Part shown: positions 17,515-25,917 of the stretch, one piece after another | Position numbering within the stretch: the first letter of the stretch is position 1 | Layout of the letters: every line of letters starts with the position of its first letter | DNA from: Chloroflexota bacterium | GTDB lineage: Bacteria; Chloroflexota; Limnocylindria; Limnocylindrales; CSP1-4 | Assembly (NCBI GenBank): GCA_016191395.1 | Contig: JACPOS010000017.1 | Coordinates: forward strand, 62,001 to 126,000 | Direction: 5' to 3' | DNA length: 64,000 nt | The notes under the pieces: generated by a model | What the model saw: only the letters and a program-made list of their open reading frames with translations | Told to the model about the DNA's origin: nothing | Database searches by the model: none | Position numbers and translations under genes: made by a program

Positions 17515-17903
17515 CCGGGGCTGACCGAGGCGTGACCCGCAGGGTCGACCTCCTCGGGGTCGACGAGGTGCCCGAGGGCACGATGAAGATGGCCTTCGTC
17601 GACGGCGCGGACCAGGTCATCGTGGTCCACACCGGGGGCGAGATCCGGGCGTACCAGGGCATCTGCACGCACGAGTACTTCGAGCTGGACAAGGGCTTCC
17701 TGACGGCTGGCGGGTCGCCCGGGGCCAACGGCCGGCCGGCAGGAACGCTCACCTGCGCCCTTCATCTGTCGCGCTTTGACCTCTCCGACGGCGAGGCGCT
17801 GGACCCGCCCGCCGAGGTCGCGCTCGCGAGCTACCCGGTCGTCATCGAGGATGGTCGCATCCTGATCGAGATCCCCGAGGGCCCCCTGCCGGTCAACGAG
17901 TAG
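17511..17903 (+). CDS. Rieske-type [2Fe-2S] ferredoxin
   Basis: The 130-residue protein has the Rieske ligands CTH (in GICTHEYFELD) and CALH (in GTLTCALHLSRFDL), about 34 residues apart, which bind a [2Fe-2S] cluster through two Cys and two His. It resembles the small soluble ferredoxins of non-heme oxygenase systems that often ride in suf operons. The GTG at 17511 overlaps the sufD stop; a second GTG at 17532 is also possible. It probably donates electrons during cluster assembly, or is itself a client. Confidence 0.88.
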   Translation: MTGADRGVTRRVDLLGVDEVPEGTMKMAFVDGADQVIVVHTGGEIRAYQGICTHEYFELDKGFLTAGGSPGANGRPAGTLTCALHLSRFDLSDGEALDPPAEVALASYPVVIEDGRILIEIPEGPLPVNE

Positions 17904-18034
17904 GCTGGATCTCGTACCGGAAGAGCGGCTGCGGGACCTTCGGGCAGGGCGGCTACGGGGACTACTACACCTACGACAGCGGGTCGGACACGCTCATCGA
18001 CAGCGTCGGGATCGTCTGGACCCGCACCAGCTGA
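17903..18034 (+). pseudogene. Coding-like orphan fragment (C-terminal remnant)
   Basis: Directly after the Rieske stop, another frame reads 43 codons without a stop: GWISYRKSGCGTFGQGG, YGDYYTYDSGSDTLIDS, VGIVWTRTS, then TGA. The aromatic- and Gly-rich composition looks like the end of a secreted beta protein, and no start codon or ribosome site fits. I read it as a possible remnant of a lost gene; it could be chance. Confidence 0.3.
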
Positions 18035-18053
18035 CGCGCGCCGCGGCTGCTCC

Positions 18054-18084
18054 ACGGGTCCGGGGCCACGAGCTTCGGACCCGT
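18054..18084. terminator. Terminator hairpin after the sufD-Rieske operon
   Basis: ACGGGTCCG (18054-18062) pairs with CGGACCCGT (18076-18084) around a 13-base loop, followed by a T-rich TTCGATTCC. It lies between the sufD-Rieske unit and the convergent acylase gene and may serve both. Confidence 0.55.
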
Positions 18085-18097
18085 TTCGATTCCGGCG

Positions 18098-20749
18098 CTA
18101 TGGGGGCGTGAGCGTGAGTGTCTGGACCGCGCTCGCGGCGACGTTGCTCGGCGAGAAGGGGAGCGGGATGGTGTCGCCCGTGGCCCACGTCCCGATCAGG
18201 TCGCCGTAGTGCGTGTCGAACGGGTTGCCGCTCTGCCCCGTCGTGATGACGATCCGGGCGCCGTCGAGATCGCTCATGTCGACCGTGAGCCGGTATGACG
18301 GCCCGTTCGTGACGCCGAAGACACTCGTGATCCCGAGCGGCACGTAGCCCGCGTCGTTGGGATCGGGGTAGGCGCGCGAGACCCGGTAGTAGTTGTTGTC
18401 GATCGCGCCGTCGGCGCCGGCTACGGGCCGGCCGGCCGGATCGAAGTACCACTCGAGCGGCGGGATGCCGGACGAGCCGAGCGTCGACTCCTTGAACTGC
18501 ACCTGGTGCAGCCGGCCCCACGTCCAGTTGGCCGGGTCGCCGTAGGCCTTGCGCAGCGCGGCGGCGGTCGAGTCGATGGCCGCGCCGGCAGTGGTTGCGG
18601 CGTTCACGCCGTCGGGGGCCCCGGGCGTCGTGTCCTTCCACCACGGGCCGGACGGCCTGCCGAGGACGGCGATCAGCGCCTCCCAGGCATAGGTAGAGCC
18701 CACCCACTCGCGGGCCAGCGGCCCGAGCTCGTCGTCGAAGATCGCGCGCTGCAGGGCGAGCTCCACGCTGATGTACGCCGTGCAGCCGGCCGAATCCACG
18801 TCACACCGGTGGTCCCAGTTGACCATGGACTGCCAGAGCAGCCGGCCGTCGTCGGTCCTGGTGTCCGGGCCGATCGCCTCGAGGAGCTGCATCACCTTGT
18901 CCGAACGGAGCACGTACGTGTCCGTCTGGATGGCGCGCATGTCCTCCGCGCCGATCTTGCCGGGGATCGCCGCGAGCAGTGCCGTGATCCGCGCGGCCCG
19001 GTAGCCGGGATCCCAGTCCCGCCCGAGCCAGTACGGGTACTTCTCGTCGACCGCGGCATTGTTCGCGCTGACGATCTGGCCGCCCTTGGGATCCAGCTGC
19101 CACGGCAGGTCCGTGCGGGGCACGTAGCCGGTCCACTCCTGCGTCCCCGATGCGCCGTCGCGCACCCGCTCGCCGGTCCGTTCCCCGGCCCGGATCGGGA
19201 TCAGGCCGGGCAGGACGTAGCCGATATGGCCGGCCACATCCGCGTAGATGAAGTTCTGGCTCGGCGAGCCGTAGCCAGCGAACGCAGCCTTGAACTCGTC
19301 GAAGTTCGAGGCAATGTTGATCTTGAAGAACGCCTCGAGCGCGAGGTCCGCCTCGGCGGTGGTCGTCCAGCGCATGGCGAGGATCGGCCCGCCCTGCATG
19401 CGCTTGTCGACGTCGCTGAGGATCACCCCGTGCCGGCTCGAGCGGACGTCGACCTGCACGTCGGCGCCACCACTGACCTTGATCGTCTCGCGGCGCACGT
19501 CGTACGCCACGGACCTGCCCTGGTAGATGTAGTGGCCCTGCGGGTCGGACGGGTCGGGCCTCTCGAGGAACAGGTCCTGTGTATCCGGGCCCACGTTCGT
19601 CGCGCCCCAGGCGATCTTCGCGTTGTGACCGAGCACGACCGCGGGAGCCCCCGGGAAGGACACGCCGACGACGTCCCACGGGCAGGCGGCGCTCACGCTG
19701 AGGCAATGGAGCCCGTTCATGATCCAGACCGACGGCATCCCGAACCCCAGGTGCGGGTCGTTCGCCAGGATCGGCTTGCCGCTGATCGTTCGTGCGCCCG
19801 CGATCACCCAGTTGTTCGAACCGACGCCGTGGCTGCCGACCAGGCCGTCGCCGCGGTCCAGCCCCGCGCGGGCGCTGATCGTCGACCCGAGCCGCCCCAG
19901 GTCCCCAAGCGCCGCGACGGACCCCGCGTCGAGCTGGACGGACCCAGTCGGCTTGGCCGGGGTCGCCGGGGTCGCCGGGGTCGACGGAGCGCCGGCGCCG
20001 TTGGGTCCGGCTGCGCCGCCGGAGCCGACGAGGCCGGACGGCGTGATCACGGGTGCGGACGCGCTGTAGGCCGGGAACAGCTCGTCGGTCCTTGCCGGGC
20101 TTCCCAGCCGGGCGTCGGCGAGCAGCCGGAAGATCTCCTGATCCACGTTGCCACCCAGCGACCAGGCCTGGACCTTCTGCCACGTGGCGGTATCGAGCGG
20201 GGTCCACGGCTCCAGGGTGATGCCGCCGATCCCGCCCGTGCCGGACAGGAGCCCGGCGACGACGAACGGTGTCGAGAGCTGCCCGTCATGCTCCTTGATC
20301 CAGGCGTTCACGCCGTCGGCATAGGCCTGCAGGATCGCGAGCGAGTCGGGCGACATCGCCGCGAGGTCTCGCTGCGCCGCAACGCGCCAGCCGAGCGTCC
20401 GAATGTACGTATCCGTGTCCACCTGGCTCTTGCCGAACAGCTCCGACAGGCGCCCGGCACCGATCCGGCGCGAGATCTCCATCTGCCACATGCGCTCCTG
20501 GGCATGCGTGTAGCCCTGGGCGAGGAACAGGTCGTGGGGGTCCTGGGCCGTGATCTGGATGATCCCGGAGCGGTCGCGCTGGACCGTGACGGCCTGGTGC
20601 AATCCCGGGATCACGAGCGTGCCCGCTGTCTGCGCCCACCCGCGCTGGGTGGTGATCGCGCCCATCACGATCACGGCGATCAGGGCGAGGACCAGGAGCA
20701 GCACGGCGAGCCGCAGCAGCCGCGACACCAGGCTCACCACCAAGCGCAT
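18098..20749 (-). CDS. Penicillin acylase family (Ntn-hydrolase) protein
   Basis: The 883-residue protein opens with an uncleaved-looking TM/signal helix (LLRLAVLLLVLALIAVIVMGA) and then a penicillin amidase fold. The nucleophile is Ser311 in GVGSNNWVIAG, where the precursor would be cut to expose the N-terminal Ser of the beta chain. The alpha-chain motif DPHDLFLAQGYTHAQERMWQME and the NDPHLGF segment are also present. Relatives cleave penicillin G, acyl-homoserine lactones or other N-acyl amides outside the cytoplasm. GAGGGAG precedes the ATG at 20749. It follows the ornithine cyclodeaminase gene by ten bases. Confidence 0.92.
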   Translation of the reverse strand: MRLVVSLVSRLLRLAVLLLVLALIAVIVMGAITTQRGWAQTAGTLVIPGLHQAVTVQRDRSGIIQITAQDPHDLFLAQGYTHAQERMWQMEISRRIGAGRLSELFGKSQVDTDTYIRTLGWRVAAQRDLAAMSPDSLAILQAYADGVNAWIKEHDGQLSTPFVVAGLLSGTGGIGGITLEPWTPLDTATWQKVQAWSLGGNVDQEIFRLLADARLGSPARTDELFPAYSASAPVITPSGLVGSGGAAGPNGAGAPSTPATPATPAKPTGSVQLDAGSVAALGDLGRLGSTISARAGLDRGDGLVGSHGVGSNNWVIAGARTISGKPILANDPHLGFGMPSVWIMNGLHCLSVSAACPWDVVGVSFPGAPAVVLGHNAKIAWGATNVGPDTQDLFLERPDPSDPQGHYIYQGRSVAYDVRRETIKVSGGADVQVDVRSSRHGVILSDVDKRMQGGPILAMRWTTTAEADLALEAFFKINIASNFDEFKAAFAGYGSPSQNFIYADVAGHIGYVLPGLIPIRAGERTGERVRDGASGTQEWTGYVPRTDLPWQLDPKGGQIVSANNAAVDEKYPYWLGRDWDPGYRAARITALLAAIPGKIGAEDMRAIQTDTYVLRSDKVMQLLEAIGPDTRTDDGRLLWQSMVNWDHRCDVDSAGCTAYISVELALQRAIFDDELGPLAREWVGSTYAWEALIAVLGRPSGPWWKDTTPGAPDGVNAATTAGAAIDSTAAALRKAYGDPANWTWGRLHQVQFKESTLGSSGIPPLEWYFDPAGRPVAGADGAIDNNYYRVSRAYPDPNDAGYVPLGITSVFGVTNGPSYRLTVDMSDLDGARIVITTGQSGNPFDTHYGDLIGTWATGDTIPLPFSPSNVAASAVQTLTLTPP

Positions 20750-20759
20750 GGCGACTCCC

Positions 20760-21767
20760 TCAGCGCTGTAGCGTCGTGCCGCGACCGGCGGCAATTGCCG
20801 CCCGGACGATGGCGTCCGCGAAGACGAGATCGGCGAGTCCCACGCCCAGGTGACTGACGACCACGCGTCCCACCGGTCGCGGCGTACCCGCGAGGATCGC
20901 CTCGCCGATGGTCGCGCTCGGATCCGGGTACCCGTCGAAGTTGCCGGCGTCGCGATTGGCGAGGAACTGCTCGCGCTGGTCCACCAGGAACAGGCCTGCG
21001 TCGCGCGCGACCTCCGCGGCACAGTAGGTGGCGTAGTCGATCGGGACGACCGTCGCGCCCGGCCGGAGCCAGGCGTTGGTCATGGACTGGCGCTCCTCCT
21101 TCGGGCCGAACGAGGCCGCGGTGAAGACCACGTCCGCGGCCTCGATGGCCGCGCGGGCGGAGGATTCCACGATCACATCGCCGATGCCGGCCGTGCCGCG
21201 GGCGACGTCGGCGAACGTCTCGGCGCGCGCGGTGTCCCGGTCGTACAGGTGGATCGTGCAGCCCGGCAGCACGCCGCCGAACACGGGCAGGTGCGAGCGG
21301 CCCTGGACGCCGGCACCGACGACCGCAACGTGGGTGCCCCCAGGCCCGGTCGCGGCCGCTCCCGGACCGAAGTGCCGGATCGCGACGCCGCTGACCGCCG
21401 CGGTCCGCTCGGCCGTGATCGGGCCCCCGTCGAGCATCGCGACCGGCACGCCGGTCTCCGGGTCGTTGAGCACCACGACCGCGCTGATCGACGCGATGCC
21501 GAGGGCGTTGTTCGTCGCGTACCCGGCGACCCACTTCATGCCCACGAGGTCGTCATCGGCGGTGTCGCCGCGCAGGTGGGCCGGCATGGCGTGAACGAAC
21601 GAGTCGGCCGGTCGTGGGTGGATCGCGATCTTGGGCGGCAGCTCGCTCGCGCCCGGCTGCGCGAGGGCGACCATCGTCCGCTCGGCGAGCCGCAGTCGCT
21701 CCTCGAGCGGCGGCATGGCGGCGACGACATCCGCGGCACCGAACCAGCGAAGCAGGGGCAGCGCCAT
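20760..21767 (-). CDS. Ornithine cyclodeaminase / mu-crystallin family protein
   Basis: The 335-residue protein has the family Rossmann motif VAVVGAGVQGRSHLPVF near residue 140 and the substrate-side segments KWVAGYATNN and LNDPETGVPVAMLDGG. Members make proline from ornithine, or reduce/oxidise other imino or amino acids with NAD(P). The exact reaction is not predictable. It is the first gene of a pair with the acylase. TACAAT on the minus strand ends seven bases before the ATG. Confidence 0.9.
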   Translation of the reverse strand: MALPLLRWFGAADVVAAMPPLEERLRLAERTMVALAQPGASELPPKIAIHPRPADSFVHAMPAHLRGDTADDDLVGMKWVAGYATNNALGIASISAVVVLNDPETGVPVAMLDGGPITAERTAAVSGVAIRHFGPGAAATGPGGTHVAVVGAGVQGRSHLPVFGGVLPGCTIHLYDRDTARAETFADVARGTAGIGDVIVESSARAAIEAADVVFTAASFGPKEERQSMTNAWLRPGATVVPIDYATYCAAEVARDAGLFLVDQREQFLANRDAGNFDGYPDPSATIGEAILAGTPRPVGRVVVSHLGVGLADLVFADAIVRAAIAAGRGTTLQR

Positions 21768-21774
21768 CGCGCGG

Positions 21775-21780
21775 ATTGTA
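21775..21780 (-). promoter_or_regulatory. -10 element TACAAT (leaderless)
   Basis: Minus-strand TACAAT ends seven bases before the ATG at 21767 of the ornithine cyclodeaminase gene. A divergent TACGAT serves the opposite gene about 45 bases away. Confidence 0.5.
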
Positions 21781-21822
21781 CGGATTGGGCCGCATGGCCC
21801 GGGCGATTCCGCGCGCGATCGG

Positions 21823-21828
21823 TACGAT
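21823..21828 (+). promoter_or_regulatory. -10 element TACGAT (leaderless)
   Basis: TACGAT ends seven bases before the ATG at 21836 of the MbfA-like gene. No Shine-Dalgarno is seen. Confidence 0.45.
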
Positions 21829-21835
21829 TCGATTC

Positions 21836-22993
21836 ATGGCCCCGATCGACGTCGCCCAGAGCCTCGACAACCTGCGGCTGGAACGCGACGCGATCAACCT
21901 GTACGACGGGCTGGCGCGCATCGAGAACGTGCCGCAGCGGGCGGAGGCATTCCGGACGATCGCGGGCAACGAGCGTCGACATGCGGAGCTGTGGGCTGGC
22001 AAGCTGCGAGAGTTGGGCGCCACGGTTCCCGAGCCGGGTGGTCCCCGCCTGCGCATTCGAGCGATTCTCCTGCTCGCCCGCCTGTTCGGCACGCATGCCG
22101 TGCGCGACATGGTCCAGGCGCTGGAGGGCGACGAGGAGGAGCTCTACCTCGCCCAGGGCGCTCCGGAAGTCGAGGCGATAGCGGCGGACGAGCGCGAGCA
22201 CGCGGCGATCTGGAAGCGCCTCGATGGAACCGCAGCCGGGTCCAGCGCCGAACCCGCGAAGCCGGCCGGCGATACCAAGCCGAGCGACATCGGGGCGCGC
22301 GAGAGGTGGCACCGGGCCGGGCAGTCGGGCACGCTCCGGGCGACCATCTTCGGCGCCTCGGACGGGCTCGTCTCGAACCTGGCCCTCGTCATGGGCGTGG
22401 CGGGAGCGTCATCCGGCGAGGGCAGGTTCGTGCTGCTCGCGGGCATCGCCGGCCTGCTCGCCGGCGCGTTCTCGATGGCAGCCGGCGAGTACATCTCCAT
22501 GCAGTCGCAGCGCGAGCTGTTCGAGCGCCAGATCGCCCTGGAGCGCGCGGAGCTGGAGGCCATGCCCGACGAGGAGCAGGCGGAGCTGGCGATGCTCTAT
22601 CGGGCCAAGGGCTTCACCGAGCAGGAGGCGGACACCGTCGCCGCGCGCATGCTCGCGGACCCGCAGCACGCGCTCGACACGCTCGTCCGCGAGGAGCTGG
22701 GCCTGGATCCGGACCAGCTGGGGTCACCCTGGGGAGCCGCTGGCGGCTCGTTCGTGGCCTTCGGGATCGGGGCGATCGTCCCGGTGATCCCATACGTCCT
22801 CGCAACCGGCGGGGTTGCCTTCTTCGCATCGATCGGGCTGTCGGTCGCGGCGCTCTTCGCCGTCGGCGCAGGGGTGAGCCTGCTGACCGGCAGGAGCCTG
22901 CTCTTCTCAGGTGCGCGACAGGTCCTGATCGGGTCGGCTGCTGCCGTCGTCACCTATTTCGTCGGGATCGCGATCGGGGTCTCGGTCGCCTAG
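21836..22993 (+). CDS. MbfA-like iron exporter: ferritin-like domain fused to VIT1/CCC1 transporter
   Basis: Residues 1-135 form a rubrerythrin/ferritin-like four-helix domain with di-iron ligand patterns Glu16, Glu46-x-x-His49 and Glu119-x-Glu121-His122. After a Pro-rich linker, residues 155-385 form a VIT1/CCC1 transporter (ATIFGASDGLVSNLALVMG, then AGLLAGAFSMAAGEYISMQSQ) with five predicted TM helices. The fusion matches MbfA, a membrane-bound ferritin that exports iron and protects against iron and peroxide stress in rhizobia. The last 87 bases overlap the convergent small membrane protein gene. Confidence 0.9.
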   Translation: MAPIDVAQSLDNLRLERDAINLYDGLARIENVPQRAEAFRTIAGNERRHAELWAGKLRELGATVPEPGGPRLRIRAILLLARLFGTHAVRDMVQALEGDEEELYLAQGAPEVEAIAADEREHAAIWKRLDGTAAGSSAEPAKPAGDTKPSDIGARERWHRAGQSGTLRATIFGASDGLVSNLALVMGVAGASSGEGRFVLLAGIAGLLAGAFSMAAGEYISMQSQRELFERQIALERAELEAMPDEEQAELAMLYRAKGFTEQEADTVAARMLADPQHALDTLVREELGLDPDQLGSPWGAAGGSFVAFGIGAIVPVIPYVLATGGVAFFASIGLSVAALFAVGAGVSLLTGRSLLFSGARQVLIGSAAAVVTYFVGIAIGVSVA

Positions 22994-23278
22994 AGCGGGA
23001 GCATCTCCTTCGGTCTCGGCGCCGCCCTCGACGACGAGCCGGTCCGGCGGCGGCAGGGACAGGTACTCCCGATGGATGCGCAGCACGGACTCGACCGTCC
23101 GCGCATCGAGACCGGCGTCGAGGCTCGCCAGCCGGTCGGAGATCCACGTCGCCTCCGCCAGGCGCTCCAGGTCGGCGAGGTCCTCCTCGCGGCGCCGGCT
23201 GTCGGCCGAGACGATCGCCACGAGGCCGCCGCCGGCCACCAGGCCCACGATGAGCAACCACCACTGGAATTCCGCCAT
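22907..23278 (-). CDS. Small single-TM protein of unknown function
   Basis: The 123-residue protein has one N-terminal TM helix (FQWWLLIVGLVAGGGLVAIVS), an acidic/basic helical segment (RRREEDLADLERLAEATWISDRL) and a charged Asp-rich tail. It is antisense to the end of the MbfA-like gene for 87 bases, so its tail may be shorter in effect. Minus-strand TATCCT lies nine bases before the ATG. No family is recognised. Confidence 0.55.
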   Translation of the reverse strand: MAEFQWWLLIVGLVAGGGLVAIVSADSRRREEDLADLERLAEATWISDRLASLDAGLDARTVESVLRIHREYLSLPPPDRLVVEGGAETEGDAPALGDRDPDRDPDEIGDDGSSRPDQDLSRT

Positions 23279-23332
23279 CAGGCCGGAAGGATAGGGCCCG
23301 GGGCGCCCGGGGTCGCAGCAGGGTCCCCCGCG

Positions 23333-23338
23333 TACACT
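23333..23338 (+). promoter_or_regulatory. -10 element TACACT for lgt
   Basis: TACACT ends eight bases before the ATG of lgt at 23347, without an intervening Shine-Dalgarno. Confidence 0.45.
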
Positions 23339-23346
23339 CGGCCGCG

Positions 23347-24270
23347 ATGATCGACTGGACTCCGAACGCGATCGCGATCCAGCTGGGCCCCATCCCGCTG
23401 TACTGGTACGGGATCGCCTACGCGGTGGGGCTGGCGGGCGCGTACACGATCATGACCCGGATGGCGCAGCGGTTCGGCGAGAACGCGGCGATCATCGGCA
23501 ACGGGCTGATCATCGTCGCCGTCGCGGCGCTCGCGGGCGGCCGGCTGTACCACGTGATCGACCAGTGGCAGCTGTACAAGGACGACCTGCTCAAGATCGT
23601 GCTGCCGCCATACAGCGGCCTGGGCATCTTCGGCGGCTTCATCACCGGCGCGATCGCCGTCCTGGTCCTCGTCCGCTACCACAAGGTCTCCGCCTGGCGC
23701 TGGGCGGACATCGTCGCGCCGGGCATCTTCTTCATGCAGGCGGCGGGCCGCGTGGGCAACTTCTTCAACCAGGAGCTGTACGGGCCGCCCACGTCCCTGC
23801 CATGGGGCATCGCGATCGACTGCGCCCACCGCGTCGTCCAGTACCCATGCGACGCGTTTCCGCTCGCGACGACGCACTTCCACCCGCTGTTCCTGTACGA
23901 ATCGCTGTCCGGCCTGCTTGCCGTGGCGGTCCTCGTGTGGCTATCGACCCGGCCGCGCCCGTGGCTGCGTGTGGGCGACCTGGCGGCGATCATGATGATC
24001 TGGCTCGGCGGCGTGCGGTTCCTGCTCGAGTTCCTGCGCATCGGCAACTGGCGCCTCGCGGACATCCCCACCGCCCAGATCTTCGGAGCCGCGTTCGTGA
24101 TCGTGGGCATCGGGATGCTCGTGGTTCGCCGGATGCAGGACGCGCCCCGGCTCGAACCGGCGCCACCCGACGCCGCCACGACGGATGGCGGCGACGCCGG
24201 TGACTCCGGCGACGACTCGGGCGACGACGACTTCAAGGACTTCGACGAGGCGATACGCGCCCGCGGCTGA
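23347..24270 (+). CDS. lgt: Prolipoprotein diacylglyceryl transferase
   Basis: The 307-residue protein has seven TM helices and the Lgt signature GRVGNFFNQELYG near residues 134-146, including the essential Arg and Asn, as well as the HPLFLYES motif. It moves diacylglycerol from phosphatidylglycerol to the lipobox Cys of prolipoproteins, the first step of lipoprotein maturation; several candidate substrates are coded in this window. The C-terminal 45 residues form an Asp-rich cytosolic tail beyond the normal family end. Its TGA overlaps the ATG of plsC. Confidence 0.95.
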   Translation: MIDWTPNAIAIQLGPIPLYWYGIAYAVGLAGAYTIMTRMAQRFGENAAIIGNGLIIVAVAALAGGRLYHVIDQWQLYKDDLLKIVLPPYSGLGIFGGFITGAIAVLVLVRYHKVSAWRWADIVAPGIFFMQAAGRVGNFFNQELYGPPTSLPWGIAIDCAHRVVQYPCDAFPLATTHFHPLFLYESLSGLLAVAVLVWLSTRPRPWLRVGDLAAIMMIWLGGVRFLLEFLRIGNWRLADIPTAQIFGAAFVIVGIGMLVVRRMQDAPRLEPAPPDAATTDGGDAGDSGDDSGDDDFKDFDEAIRARG

Positions 24271-25145
24271 TGCCCGACGAGGTGGCGCCACGACCGCGAC
24301 GGCCGCGCGCTCGCCTGCGTCCGGAGGCGCTCGCCAGGGCGCGCGGCGGTGCCCGCGAGGGCCTCGACTGGCTCGGGCGCGCGCCGGAGGCGAAGGCGTC
24401 GCTCCTCTACCGCGCGTTCCGGCTGCTGGTCCGGTTCGTCCTCTTCGGCCTCCTTCGATTCCGGATCGACACGTCCGGCCAGGAGCATCTGCCCAAGGGC
24501 GGCTACCTGCTCATCGCGGGCGCCCATCGCGGCTGGATGGACCCGTTCGTCGCGATGCACGCCGTGCCGGCGGAGCCCCGCTGCTGGTTCCTCGGCAGCG
24601 GCCCGTCAACCTTCACCGCGCGCTGGCGGGAGGTGCTGATCCAACGGCTTGGCGGCTTGCTGCCGGTGTGGCGCGGCGGCCTGGGCATCGAGGGCCACGT
24701 CCGCTCGGCGCGTGCCGTCATCGCGGCCGGCGCGGTCTTCGTGCAGATGCCGGAGGGGACCGTGAACGGGCCCGCGGGTCGTCTCGGGCCGTTCCGCCCC
24801 GGCGCCGCGCTGATCGCGCTGCGAACCGGTGCGCCGATCGTGCCCCTCGCGATGGCCGGCACCGAGGAGCTGTACATCGGCCGGCGGATGGCATCGCGCG
24901 TCCTGCCGCCGACAAGCGCCCGCGAGCTGCTCGGTTCGGACTGGGACGGCGTGCTGCCGGAGCGGGATTCGAGGGCGGAACTGGACCTCGCCAAACGGGC
25001 AAGCGACGCGCTCGCCGCGCGGATCGGACCGGTCGTGGAGGAGCTCTACCCGGGGACCGTGGACCCGCCGTCGCATCCGCGGCGGCTGCGCCGCCGCCTC
25101 ACCTGGCTGCTGTTGGGCCCCGGGCCGCTGGAAGCCTCCGGCTGA
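24270..25145 (+). CDS. plsC: 1-acyl-sn-glycerol-3-phosphate acyltransferase family protein
   Basis: The 291-residue protein has the PlsC catalytic HX4D box as AHRGWMDPF and the substrate-binding PEGTVNG box, with the usual spacing of about 75 residues between them. Such enzymes acylate lysophosphatidic acid to phosphatidic acid at the inner face of the membrane. A basic Pro/Arg-rich N-terminal extension of about 40 residues precedes the first hydrophobic helix. The start overlaps lgt by one base (TGATG), so lipid synthesis and lipoprotein lipidation are co-expressed. Confidence 0.92.
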   Translation: MPDEVAPRPRRPRARLRPEALARARGGAREGLDWLGRAPEAKASLLYRAFRLLVRFVLFGLLRFRIDTSGQEHLPKGGYLLIAGAHRGWMDPFVAMHAVPAEPRCWFLGSGPSTFTARWREVLIQRLGGLLPVWRGGLGIEGHVRSARAVIAAGAVFVQMPEGTVNGPAGRLGPFRPGAALIALRTGAPIVPLAMAGTEELYIGRRMASRVLPPTSARELLGSDWDGVLPERDSRAELDLAKRASDALAARIGPVVEELYPGTVDPPSHPRRLRRRLTWLLLGPGPLEASG

Positions 25146-25150
25146 GGGGG

Positions 25151-25861
25151 TCAGTCCTTCAGGGTCAGGATTCCGCTCACGATCACCCGACCATGGTCGC
25201 TCAGCAGCGTGCAGGCCATGTCGACCTGGTCCGGACCGGCGGGATTGACGGTCACCTTCCCTTCGAGCCCGAGCGACCCGCATCCAAGGGGGCCTCCGGC
25301 CCAGTGGGTCTCGGTGGTCGCCTTGCCCGACATGCATGCATTCGTGGTCGTGACGAGCGGCAGCGAGGTATCGACCAGCAGCGTGAAGACGCCCAGCTGC
25401 GGCGAGTAGAGGACCGAGATCTGGCTCCCGGGATCGTCCACGGCCACCGGCGCCGAGAACGACTTGTCGACGACCTCGCCTGCGGCGTCGGTGATCCCCA
25501 CGCACGTGCTCGGGTCGATGCCGATCGTCTTCTCGCGATGGGAGGTCTGCCGCTGCGAGAACGTGGACCCGGCGTCCACGAATGCATTGGCGCCGGCGCC
25601 GCGTGCCATCGCGACGTGCACCGTCGCCGTCGACTCGTCGTTCCCGCTTCCCTTCGGATCACCGGCCGGGCTCGTGAACGAGCTCGAATCCTCGAAGGAG
25701 ATCGTCCCGTACAGGGCCGCGTTGGCTGGAGCGGAGGGTTGGCCCGAGGCGGGCGCTGCCGGCGTCTGCCCGGGCGCCAGAGTCTGGAACGAGCCCAGCC
25801 CGCACCCGGCCACCAGGGTGGCGACCATCGCACGGACCAGGAACCGCGCCGCGCTGCGCAT
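25151..25861 (-). CDS. Lipoprotein of unknown function
   Basis: The 236-residue protein has a lipoprotein signal with lipobox LVAGC (Cys20), followed by a Pro/Ala/Gln-rich linker of about 30 residues and a folded domain with several cysteines (SRVI-type beta composition, TNACMSGKATTETHWAGG). It would be anchored on the outer face of the membrane. No family is recognised. The minus-strand TACATT ends six bases before the ATG. It is convergent with plsC (five bases apart). Confidence 0.78.
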   Translation of the reverse strand: MRSAARFLVRAMVATLVAGCGLGSFQTLAPGQTPAAPASGQPSAPANAALYGTISFEDSSSFTSPAGDPKGSGNDESTATVHVAMARGAGANAFVDAGSTFSQRQTSHREKTIGIDPSTCVGITDAAGEVVDKSFSAPVAVDDPGSQISVLYSPQLGVFTLLVDTSLPLVTTTNACMSGKATTETHWAGGPLGCGSLGLEGKVTVNPAGPDQVDMACTLLSDHGRVIVSGILTLKD

Positions 25862-25867
25862 GCGCGG

Positions 25868-25873
25868 AATGTA
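25868..25873 (-). promoter_or_regulatory. -10 element TACATT (leaderless)
   Basis: Minus-strand TACATT ends six bases before the ATG at 25861 of the lipoprotein gene. Confidence 0.45.
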
Positions 25874-25917
25874 GCGGCGCCGTCAAGCGGGCCGGTCAGT
25901 CGACCCGCGCAGGCCCC

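Noticed and set aside
18506-20857. A 783-codon open frame on the plus strand across the acylase gene
   Set aside because: It is the shadow of the acylase gene, Arg/Gly/His-rich without any domain.
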